In this document: positions 1 through 5,645 of the stretch, piece after piece
Position numbering within the stretch: position 1 is the first letter of the stretch
Layout of the letters: every line of letters begins with the position of its first letter
Assembly: GCA_030598165.1 (NCBI GenBank)
Contig: JAUVQL010000077.1
Span: 1 to 5,645 of the forward strand
Direction of reading: 5' to 3'
DNA length: 5,645 bases
From: Acidobacteriota bacterium
Lineage (GTDB): Bacteria > Acidobacteriota > Vicinamibacteria > Marinacidobacterales > SMYC01
Program-made: the position numbers and the translations under genes
The notes under the pieces: generated by a model
Told to the model about the DNA's origin: nothing
Seen by the model: the letters and a program-made list of their open reading frames with translations, nothing else
Database searches by the model: none

Positions 1-3000
1 CTCTCGAAATCGATCCGTACCGTGGTCTTTCCCCTCATTTCAACGTCGTCTCGGCCCGTGCCCGAGCGCTCACCGCTCTCGTCGAGGACGATTCGGTGGT
101 TGTCGTGGCGCCGGCAACGGCGCTCCTCTACCGTACGACGTCACCGTCCGTTTTTGCCAAGGGGATCGTGAAGCTACATAGAGGAGCCATTTTCGAGCCG
201 GGCGAGCTCGAGCGAAGACTTCTGGATGCCGGCTATATTCATGAGGATCCCGTCATGTCGCCGGGCGATTTCGCTCGTCGCGGAGGGATCCTCGATGTAC
301 ATCCGCCGGATGCCCCCGAACCACTTCGATTGGAGTTCGTTGGCGAAGAGATCGACGAGATCCGTACTTTTAGTCCGGAGACCCAACGTACCATGGGCTC
401 TTTGGAGGAAGCCCGGATCTGTCCGGCCCGGGAGTGGACTTTCAACGGCTCGCATCGAGAAGAGCTTTTGGAGCGGTTGAGAGAAAAAGGCGTAACGAGT
501 GAGCTGATTGCAGACATTGAAAGTGGGAGTTTTCCGCCCGGCATCAGCTTTGCGCTACCCGAGCTCGCTGATTTCAAGAGCACTTTTTTCGACTACGTAG
601 GTGATGGCATCGTCTTGGTCGAGGAACCTGCGGAGGTCCTTCGATATCTCTCGACTGAATGGGAACGTGTCCTCGATAGTTATGGCGAGGTACCCTCGCG
701 AGAGGGGATCGCCCAACCCGAACCGGCAAAGCTTCTTCTGTCCCTCGACGACCTTTCGTCCCGATTAGCCGCGCGATCGGTGAGCTTCCAGGAACTGGAC
801 ATCATGGAGACCCTCCCAACAGAGGAAGTGACGCCCAGCCAAAGGTTCCATTTATCCAGTCAGCTGTTGCCGGTTTTTCGAGGGAACGTCAAGGACTTCG
901 TCGATGAGATCCGGAGGCAGAAAAGTGCGCTCCGACAGGTTCATATTTTCGTCGGTCATCGCGGTCTTGCCGAACGGCTGATTGAGATCCTCCAAGAATC
1001 CGGTTTGTCGGCTGGTTTGACAGACGATGGGCCCGTGGAAGCGGGAACAGTGGCTTTGCACCTCGGCAACCTCTCCCATGGCTTTGTTTTGCCCGAGCTC
1101 GGGCAGGCTGTCTTTTCCGGTCGAGACCTCTTTAGTGAGCCGCCGCGACCCGAGAAACGTCGTGCCCACAAGCTGGGTCGGTTCCTTTCCGATTTTCGTG
1201 ATCTGAAGCTTGGGGACTACGTGGTCCATGCCGATCACGGGATTGGCGTCTTCACAGGTCTCAAGCAAGTCTCCGGAAACGGCAGTAGCGAAGAGTTCGT
1301 TCTCCTCGAGTACATGGGGGGTGACAAAATCTACGTACCGGTGGAGAAGCTCGATCTGTTGGAAAAGTACTCCAGTGCGGAGAGCGCCAAGCCCAGACTC
1401 GATAAGCTTGGCGGTACAGGGTGGGAACGGGTCAAGAAACGTGTCCGGAAATCCATGCGCGACATGACCCAGGAACTTCTTCAACTTTATGCAGCCAGAA
1501 AGGCCATCCCCGGACATGCTTTCGCGACGGATACGCACTGGCAATCGGAGTTCGAGGATCTGTTCGAGTATGAGGAGACGGTCGACCAGTTTCAAACCAT
1601 CGATGAAGTCAAACGAGATCTCGAAGCGACCTTTCCGATGGATCGGCTTTTGTGTGGTGACGTGGGCTATGGCAAGACGGAAGTGGCGATGCGGGCCGCA
1701 TTCAAGGTGGTGATGGAGGGGAAGCAGGTGGCCATCTTGGTGCCCACGACGGTGCTCGCTTTCCAGCATTACAACACGTTCAAGACCCGTTTTGCTCCGT
1801 TCCCGGTTCTTGTCGGAATGCTCTCGCGTTTCAAGACCGCCAAGGACCAAAAGGTGATTACGAAGGGATTGACGGAGGGCACCATCGATATCGTCATCGG
1901 GACCCACCGCTTGTTTTCCAAAGACGTCAAGTTTCATGATCTCGGACTGTTGGTCGTCGACGAAGAGCAGCGGTTCGGGGTGAGTCACAAAGAACGCATC
2001 AAGAAGATGCGTCGCCGGGTGGATTGCTTGACGATGACCGCCACTCCCATACCACGAACGCTCAACATGTCCCTTTCCGGTATTCGAGACCTTTCCGTCA
2101 TAGAGACACCTCCAAAGGACCGGATGGCGATTCAAACCTATATCACGCACCTCGACCAGAAGGTTCTTGCAAAGGCGATGCGGTATGAGCTCGGTCGTGG
2201 GGGACAGGTGTATTTTGTTCACAACCGGGTGGGCTCCATTTACTCGATGGCTTCGTTTCTGCAACGGCTCGTGCCGGAGGCACGCATTGTCGTGGCGCAC
2301 GGACAAATGAAAGAGTCCGAGCTCGAGCAAGCCATGCTCCGCTTCGTCGGTCGTGATTTCGATGTCCTCGTGAGCACGACGATTATCGAGAACGGTCTAG
2401 ACATTCCTCTCGTCAATACGCTCATCGTCAACCGGGCCGATCGCTTCGGGCTCTCTCAGCTATACCAGCTGCGAGGGCGGGTGGGACGTTCGAACCGCCG
2501 TGCCTATGCCTACCTGCTCGTGCCGGATCAGAAACGGTTGACGCCCGTTGCAAGAAGGCGGCTGGCGGCGATCCGGGAGTTCAGTGATCTCGGTGCCGGT
2601 TTCCGCATCGCCGCATTGGATCTCGAGCTGCGGGGTGCTGGAAACTTACTGGGTGGTGAACAGCATGGACACATCGAGGCGGTAGGCTTCGACATGTACA
2701 TCAAGCTCCTCGAGGAGACGGTGCGTGAGCTCTCCGGGGACGAGGAAGTGGAGCCGGCCCGTGCCACTTTGAATCTCAAAATCGATCTCCGGATCCCTGA
2801 GGACTTCATTCCCGACGTCAATCAGCGGATGTCGGTTTACAAGCGAACGTCTTCCGCTCGAGACCAAGCGACCCTCGAACGACTCTCCGCGGAGCTTCGG
2901 GATCGTTACGGTCCGCTTCCAACACCGGTGTTACAGCTTCTGGATTATGCTCGCTTACGGCTGTTGGCTGAAAAGGTACGGATTCTATCCATCGAACGAG

Positions 3001-3233
3001 AAGCCGGCATTCTCGCCGTCCGTTTCGACCCTTCCTCGCCGGTAGATCCTGCTCGGCTGGTCCAGTTGGCGGAGCGTTTACCTGGAGCTCAGTTGACCCC
3101 GGGGGGCGTCTTGAAGCTCCCGCTGGCAGGTTACGAGCCTCCGGAGCTCCTTTCGACGGTTCGGGAACTATTGCTCGAGCTTACTCCCTACTCTATGATG
3201 GCAGATAGGGCCTTAGGGTCCGCGCAAGAATAA
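1..3233 (+). CDS. mfd: Transcription-repair coupling factor Mfd (5' partial)
   Basis: Mfd is a cytoplasmic DNA translocase that pushes or removes RNA polymerase stalled at DNA lesions and recruits UvrA for nucleotide excision repair. The frame is open from base 3 to the TAA at 3231-3233. The GTG at 96 is not the true start: the 31 codons before it read as Mfd sequence (DPYRGLSPHFNVVSARA). Domains in order: UvrB-like, UvrA-binding module with RRGGILDVHP (276-305); a variable middle region; the CarD-like RNA polymerase interaction domain (about 1206-1376, starting KLGDYVVHADHGIG); then the RecG-like SF2 motor. The motor shows Walker A GDVGYGKT (1656-1679), DEEQ box (1959-1970), TATPIPRT (2037-2060) and motif VI QLRGRVGR (2466-2489). 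The translocation (TRG) motif lies at 2625-2669, followed by the C-terminal UvrA-masking domain (about 2763-3095). About 1,076 residues are visible; the family is usually near 1,150, so roughly 70-100 are missing upstream. All key motor residues are intact, with no frameshift. It heads the visible operon. Confidence 0.98.
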   Translation, partial: LEIDPYRGLSPHFNVVSARARALTALVEDDSVVVVAPATALLYRTTSPSVFAKGIVKLHRGAIFEPGELERRLLDAGYIHEDPVMSPGDFARRGGILDVHPPDAPEPLRLEFVGEEIDEIRTFSPETQRTMGSLEEARICPAREWTFNGSHREELLERLREKGVTSELIADIESGSFPPGISFALPELADFKSTFFDYVGDGIVLVEEPAEVLRYLSTEWERVLDSYGEVPSREGIAQPEPAKLLLSLDDLSSRLAARSVSFQELDIMETLPTEEVTPSQRFHLSSQLLPVFRGNVKDFVDEIRRQKSALRQVHIFVGHRGLAERLIEILQESGLSAGLTDDGPVEAGTVALHLGNLSHGFVLPELGQAVFSGRDLFSEPPRPEKRRAHKLGRFLSDFRDLKLGDYVVHADHGIGVFTGLKQVSGNGSSEEFVLLEYMGGDKIYVPVEKLDLLEKYSSAESAKPRLDKLGGTGWERVKKRVRKSMRDMTQELLQLYAARKAIPGHAFATDTHWQSEFEDLFEYEETVDQFQTIDEVKRDLEATFPMDRLLCGDVGYGKTEVAMRAAFKVVMEGKQVAILVPTTVLAFQHYNTFKTRFAPFPVLVGMLSRFKTAKDQKVITKGLTEGTIDIVIGTHRLFSKDVKFHDLGLLVVDEEQRFGVSHKERIKKMRRRVDCLTMTATPIPRTLNMSLSGIRDLSVIETPPKDRMAIQTYITHLDQKVLAKAMRYELGRGGQVYFVHNRVGSIYSMASFLQRLVPEARIVVAHGQMKESELEQAMLRFVGRDFDVLVSTTIIENGLDIPLVNTLIVNRADRFGLSQLYQLRGRVGRSNRRAYAYLLVPDQKRLTPVARRRLAAIREFSDLGAGFRIAALDLELRGAGNLLGGEQHGHIEAVGFDMYIKLLEETVRELSGDEEVEPARATLNLKIDLRIPEDFIPDVNQRMSVYKRTSSARDQATLERLSAELRDRYGPLPTPVLQLLDYARLRLLAEKVRILSIEREAGILAVRFDPSSPVDPARLVQLAERLPGAQLTPGGVLKLPLAGYEPPELLSTVRELLLELTPYSMMADRALGSAQE

Positions 3234-3239
3234 GGGAGA
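3234..3239 (+). promoter_or_regulatory. Ribosome binding site of the PpiC lipoprotein gene
   Basis: GGGAGA begins immediately after the mfd stop codon and lies 7 bases before the ATG at 3247. It supports that start and fits translation from an mfd-containing transcript. Confidence 0.65.
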
Positions 3240-3246
3240 TTTTGGA

Positions 3247-4182
3247 ATGAGGGCGTCAAGAGGGTGGACTGCCGCGGGGCTGGTTCTGGCCTTGGCGGGA
3301 TGCGGCGAGCCCCTCGCGGACGACCCGGTCATTTTAGAAATCGGTGACCGGGCGATAACTCATTCCCAGTTCGAAGGATACGTTGCGAGCCTGGTCGACG
3401 ATCAAGCTCCCTTCGCTGAGGGAGAGCTCAAGGCGGAGCTTTTGAGCCAGTTCATCGATGAGCAGCTTCTGCTAATGGCGGCGGGCGCGAAAGGGATCCA
3501 AGTCGATCCTAGCGAAGTTGAAACCTTGGCCCAGCAAGTCGAATCCGTGGCCGACGGTCGAGAAACGGCAAGCTCGGATGATGTGGAAGCCCGTCGAGCA
3601 AAAACCCGAATGGACTTCAAAAGCCACCTTCTGGTGCGCAAGTTCATCGGTGAGCAAGTGCTGAAGGACCTGGAAGTGGCAGAGACTGATATTGCCAGCT
3701 ACTATGAACGACACCGAGAGTTCTACAGGCGGCCGGAGGCCGTGGACGTCTCTCAGATTTTGGTCGATTCGGAAGAAGAAGCGGCCGAGATCATGGAAGA
3801 GCTCAAGAAGAAGCCCTCGCGTTTCGAGGAGTTGGCACAAGAGCGGTCGACGGGACCCGAGGCGGCGAGAAACGGCCACCTCGGAACCTATCGAAAGGGT
3901 GAGCTTCCTCCATCGTTCGAGAAAGAAGTGTTCGCACTCCGTAAGGGGAGATTGTCGGATGTGGTCAGGACAGATTTTGGGTTCCATATCTTTCGGGTCA
4001 ATGAGATACGACGGTCTCGGGATCTCGAGCTGGAAGAAGTAACAGATGCCATTCGTGTCGAGCTTCTGCGCCAGAAGAGTGATGAAGCGATGGCTCTCTA
4101 TCTTGAGGAGCTGCGCCGGCAATATCCCGTCAGGGTCTACGGTGATCGCTTGGATTTTCCTTACACCGAGCGAGGCGCTTGA
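3247..4182 (+). CDS. PpiC/SurA-type peptidyl-prolyl isomerase, lipoprotein
   Basis: This 311-residue protein is predicted to be a periplasm-facing lipoprotein that acts as chaperone and/or prolyl isomerase for exported proteins. The N-terminus has basic residues, a hydrophobic stretch and a lipobox L16-A17-G18-C19; the residue after the Cys is Gly, so the Asp inner-membrane retention signal of enterobacteria is absent. Residues about 28-155 resemble the SurA N-terminal chaperone domain (EIGDRAITHSQFEGY, then a helix FIDEQLLLMAA). Residues about 165-255 form one parvulin (PpiC) domain: SQILVDSEEEA, RFEELAQERSTGPEA, GHLGTYRKGELPPSFEKEV, and FGFHIFRV with the conserved second histidine (H247). 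The usual first histidine of the HILV motif is Gln (Q170), so catalytic activity may be reduced. It starts 13 bases after mfd and is followed by a second SurA-like gene of similar layout, suggesting an old duplication. Family assignment is firm; the substrate is unknown, and I give no symbol because prsA/ppiC/surA naming is ambiguous here. Confidence 0.92.
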   Translation: MRASRGWTAAGLVLALAGCGEPLADDPVILEIGDRAITHSQFEGYVASLVDDQAPFAEGELKAELLSQFIDEQLLLMAAGAKGIQVDPSEVETLAQQVESVADGRETASSDDVEARRAKTRMDFKSHLLVRKFIGEQVLKDLEVAETDIASYYERHREFYRRPEAVDVSQILVDSEEEAAEIMEELKKKPSRFEELAQERSTGPEAARNGHLGTYRKGELPPSFEKEVFALRKGRLSDVVRTDFGFHIFRVNEIRRSRDLELEEVTDAIRVELLRQKSDEAMALYLEELRRQYPVRVYGDRLDFPYTERGA

Positions 4183-4226
4183 GTCGGCAAGCTCTCGCCT
4201 GCACAAGGAACGGATTTGAATATCGC

Positions 4227-4232
4227 TATACT
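4227..4232 (+). promoter_or_regulatory. Possible -10 element upstream of the surA-like gene
   Basis: TATACT sits 18 bases before the surA-like ATG, in the only sizeable gap of the window (4183-4250, 68 bases). It matches a sigma70 -10 box well, but the base run at the expected -35 position (around 4204-4209, CAAGGA) does not resemble TTGACA. A start point some 7 bases downstream would fall on or next to the Shine-Dalgarno sequence and leave almost no leader, which weakens the case. No convincing terminator hairpin is seen in this gap, so read-through from upstream is likely in any case. Confidence 0.2.
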
Positions 4233-4237
4233 CACTT

Positions 4238-4242
4238 GGAGG
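4238..4242 (+). promoter_or_regulatory. Strong ribosome binding site deciding the surA-like start
   Basis: GGAGG lies 8 bases before the ATG at 4251, ideal spacing. It decides against the upstream in-frame TTG at 4179, which has no comparable site and would put 24 extra residues in front of a signal peptide. Confidence 0.8.
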
Positions 4243-4250
4243 TTAACATC

Positions 4251-5207
4251 ATGAAAAGAGCGCCCACGATCTTCTTCCTTGCCTTTGCGTTAGGTGCCAA
4301 CCTCGTCCAGGCTGAAGTGGTGGAGCGCATCGTTGCCAAAGTCAACGGTCAAATCATCACTAAAACTCAGTTGGACAAGGAATATCAGATGGTTATCGAG
4401 CGTCTCGGTCCTGCTACCACCCCGGAGGAGGACCAACGACGTAGGATCGAGCTTCGAGGAGAGGTTCTCGATTCGATCATCGACACGATGCTCATCATGC
4501 AGATTGCCGAAGAACGGGGGCTCCGAGTTCCGCCCCGGTACTTCCAGGAGTGGAAGGACAACATCAAGAAAGAGATGAACCTCGAGACCGAGGAGGATTT
4601 CAAACGGGCGCTCGAGCTCCAAGGGATGGTGGAGGCCGATCTTCAAAAGAATTTCGAACAGAATTTACTCACGCAAGAGGTCCGGCGGATGGAAGTGGAG
4701 AACAAGATCAGTGTCGCACAACCCGAGATCGAGAAGTACTACCGTGAGCATATCGTGGACTACACCGAACCTGCCAAAGTGAGGATACGCGAGGTCGTCG
4801 TCAAATTCGAGGAAGAGGGCGAGGCCGCCGCCGCAGAGGAGAGGGCCCGTCGTTTGCTGCAAGACATCCAGCAGGGCGCAGACTTTGCGGAAGTGGCTCG
4901 TCGTCACTCAGATGCTACTTCCAAGGAGGCGGGAGGAGACTTGGGCTTTTTCGAGCAAAGAGAGCTTGCCGAACCGTTGGCCTCGTTGGCGTTCGAGATG
5001 GCTCCGGGTGATATCAGCGATTTGATTCTTATGGATACATCCTTCCGTATCATCCGAGTCGAAGAGATAACTGAGGAAAAGACTATGTCCTTGGATTCAG
5101 TCTATAACGACATCGGGAATGCCCTCCGGGATGAATTGCTCCAAGAGCAGACCGAGAAGTTCCTGAAACAGCTTCGTGAACAAGCCATTGTCGAAATAAG
5201 GATTTGA
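4251..5207 (+). CDS. surA: SurA-like periplasmic chaperone with one parvulin-type domain
   Basis: This 318-residue protein is predicted to be secreted to the periplasm and to escort outer-membrane proteins, as SurA does. The ATG is chosen because a textbook Sec signal peptide starts there: K2-R3, a hydrophobic core, and V19-Q20-A21 before mature E22. Residues about 22-150 are the SurA N-terminal domain (ERIVAKVNGQIITKTQLDKE; VLDSIIDTMLIMQIAEERGL). Residues about 174-272 are a single rotamase-like domain (FAEVARRHSDATSKEAGGDLGFF), followed by a charged C-terminal helix. E. coli SurA has two rotamase domains and about 430 residues, so this is a short form. Oddly, both usual parvulin histidines are replaced: the HILV position reads REVVV (E181) and the C-terminal F-H-I-I motif reads FRII (R266). 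This suggests a chaperone without isomerase activity. The preceding gene is a lipid-anchored relative, so the two may cooperate. The exact ortholog name is inferred. Confidence 0.9.
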   Translation: MKRAPTIFFLAFALGANLVQAEVVERIVAKVNGQIITKTQLDKEYQMVIERLGPATTPEEDQRRRIELRGEVLDSIIDTMLIMQIAEERGLRVPPRYFQEWKDNIKKEMNLETEEDFKRALELQGMVEADLQKNFEQNLLTQEVRRMEVENKISVAQPEIEKYYREHIVDYTEPAKVRIREVVVKFEEEGEAAAAEERARRLLQDIQQGADFAEVARRHSDATSKEAGGDLGFFEQRELAEPLASLAFEMAPGDISDLILMDTSFRIIRVEEITEEKTMSLDSVYNDIGNALRDELLQEQTEKFLKQLREQAIVEIRI

Positions 5208-5214
5208 CTGCTAC

Positions 5215-5219
5215 GGGGA
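5215..5219 (+). promoter_or_regulatory. Likely ribosome binding site of the S4-domain gene
   Basis: GGGGA lies 11 bases before the GTG at 5231, slightly long but usable. The competing TTG at 5204 has AAGGA (5198-5202) only one base upstream, too close to work well. This supports GTG 5231 as the start. Confidence 0.4.
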
Positions 5220-5230
5220 CAGCCCTCAGT

Positions 5231-5497
5231 GTGCGTTTAGACGTTTTTCTCAAACAATCGAGACTCATCAAGCGGCGCAGCTTGGCCAAAGAGCTTTGTG
5301 AGGATGGTGCGGTCTCCTTGAACGGGAGACCGGCTCGTGCGGGGAAGGACGTCTCTGCGGGAGACCGATTGAGCTTGAGACTCTGGAGCCGTCGGCTCGA
5401 GCTCGAGATCGAGCGCATACCCGAACGAGCGCCGTCGAAGGAGGAGGCGCGGAAGCTCTTTCGGATACTCTCTGAAAAACGCGTGGAAGAAACGTGA
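5231..5497 (+). CDS. rqcP: S4-domain RNA-binding protein, RqcP/YabO (Hsp15-like) family
   Basis: This 88-residue protein matches the single-S4-domain RqcP/YabO family (B. subtilis RqcP is also under 90 residues). RqcP binds obstructed 50S subunits holding peptidyl-tRNA and helps RqcH add C-terminal alanine tails; the related Hsp15 of E. coli binds similar 50S complexes. Visible family features from the GTG start: MRLDVFLKQSRLIKRRSLAK, with R2 and R16 of the basic face kept; the S4 turn GAVSLNGRPARAGKDVSAGD; and the closing helix KEEARKLFRILSEKR. The family typically begins exactly at MRLDxFL, which, with the ribosome binding site, favours 5231. A TTG at 5204 would add nine residues and overlap the surA stop by four bases. 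The stop codon overlaps the dus start (GTGA, 5494-5497), implying translational coupling. RqcH is not in the window, so an Hsp15-like role without alanine tailing remains possible. Family confidence is high; the symbol is by similarity. Confidence 0.85.
   Translation: MRLDVFLKQSRLIKRRSLAKELCEDGAVSLNGRPARAGKDVSAGDRLSLRLWSRRLELEIERIPERAPSKEEARKLFRILSEKRVEET
5310..5332 (+). repeat. Inverted repeat (hairpin) inside the S4 gene
   Basis: CGGTCTCC (5310-5317) and GGAGACCG (5325-5332) are perfect reverse complements, giving an 8-bp GC-rich stem with a 7-base loop, or 9 pairs counting a T-G wobble. No T-run follows, so it is not a Rho-independent terminator. It lies within codons for the S4 turn and may be chance. 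Confidence 0.6.
5323..5367 (+). repeat. Direct repeat pair CGGGAGACCG
   Basis: The 10-mer occurs at 5323-5332 and 5358-5367, 35 bases apart. The two copies are read in different codon phases (G-R-P versus A-G-D-R), so they do not reflect a protein repeat. The second copy also pairs locally with GTCTC at 5351-5355 (5-bp stem, 5-base loop) and could compete with the first copy for the arm at 5310-5317. Confidence 0.55.
5485..5490 (+). promoter_or_regulatory. Possible ribosome binding site of dus
   Basis: GGAAGA lies 3 bases before the GTG at 5494, inside the end of the S4 gene. The spacing is short, so re-initiation by ribosomes finishing the S4 gene probably contributes to dus translation. 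Confidence 0.35.
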
Positions 5498-5645
5498 AGA
5501 ATATCGAGCCACTTACCATCGGTCACGGAGGTCGGAATGTCACACTCGACCCTCCCCTCGTTCTTGCGCCACTAGCCGGTTACACCGATCGCGGTTTTCG
5601 AGGGCTCGTCCGTCAAATGGGTGGCTGCGGTCTCGTCGTGACCGA
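5494..5645 (+). CDS. dus: tRNA-dihydrouridine synthase, N-terminal part (3' partial)
   Basis: Dus enzymes are FMN-dependent cytoplasmic reductases that convert specific tRNA uridines to dihydrouridine using NADPH. Only 50 codons are visible before the window ends. They start with GTG and contain the family's N-terminal signature: PPLVLAPLAGYTDRGFRGLV (residues 20-39), whose APxAG segment begins the TIM barrel and contributes to FMN binding, then GGCGLVVT (43-50), the second barrel strand. The start overlaps the stop of the S4 gene by four bases (GTGA). An operon position next to small translation genes fits a DusB-type member, but the subtype cannot be decided without the catalytic Cys region and C-terminal domain, which lie beyond the window. 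No better start is seen: later in-frame candidates would cut into the FMN-binding segment. Confidence 0.9.
   Translation, partial: MKNIEPLTIGHGGRNVTLDPPLVLAPLAGYTDRGFRGLVRQMGGCGLVVT

Noticed and set aside
852..2330. Long minus-strand open frame (492 codons) opposite mfd
   Set aside because: It lies entirely opposite conserved Mfd motor sequence, its translation shows no recognisable domain, and biased third-position GC in the sense gene readily leaves antisense frames open.
3472..4206. Minus-strand open frame (244 codons) opposite the PpiC lipoprotein gene
   Set aside because: It is fully covered by a well-supported plus-strand gene, has no recognisable domain, and its translation looks like an antisense shadow.
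4179..4250. Upstream TTG start adding 24 residues to the SurA-like protein
   Set aside because: No ribosome binding site precedes it and it would bury the signal peptide; ATG 4251 has GGAGG at ideal spacing and begins the signal peptide directly.
4183..4250. Possible terminator between the lipoprotein and surA-like genes
   Set aside because: Only very short pairings such as GGC/GCC are present and there is no T-run, so no Rho-independent terminator can be supported.
5396..5407. 12-bp perfect palindrome CTCGAGCTCGAG in the S4 gene
   Set aside because: It encodes alternating Leu-Glu (LELEIER) in a beta strand using the CTC and GAG codons common in this window, so codon usage explains it.

Overview
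The window carries one run of five plus-strand genes packed closely enough to be a single operon: mfd (5' end outside the window), a lipoprotein with a PpiC-type rotamase domain, a SurA-like periplasmic chaperone, a small S4-domain RNA-binding protein of the RqcP/YabO (Hsp15-like) family, and the beginning of a tRNA-dihydrouridine synthase (3' end outside the window). No tRNA, rRNA, insertion sequence, CRISPR array or phage gene was seen. Almost every base is coding; the largest gap is 68 bases.

The organism is a diderm (outer-membrane) bacterium with moderately high GC. This follows from a Sec signal-peptide SurA-like protein and a lipoprotein rotamase, both expected to serve outer-membrane protein folding. 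The order mfd - PpiC lipoprotein - surA resembles what I remember from Acidobacteriota and from Geobacter-like Desulfobacterota. An Acidobacteriota-like lineage is my best guess, but the sequence alone does not prove it.

Layout: bases 1-3233 encode the C-terminal ~1,076 residues of Mfd. After 13 bases comes the lipoprotein (3247-4182). A 68-base gap with a strong Shine-Dalgarno sequence and a weak possible -10 element precedes the SurA-like gene (4251-5207). The S4 gene follows (GTG start preferred at 5231, alternative TTG at 5204 overlapping the surA stop), and its stop overlaps the GTG start of dus (5494) by four bases.

Functionally there are two themes. Mfd (stalled RNA polymerase), the RqcP-like protein (obstructed large ribosomal subunits) and Dus (tRNA modification) concern the integrity of transcription and translation. 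The two rotamase-family proteins concern folding in the envelope. The most notable points are the RqcP-like gene in an mfd operon, the loss of both usual parvulin active-site histidines in the SurA-like protein (one lost in the lipoprotein), and a hairpin plus out-of-frame direct repeat inside the S4 gene. I do not see a convincing undescribed system; this is mostly a conserved housekeeping operon.
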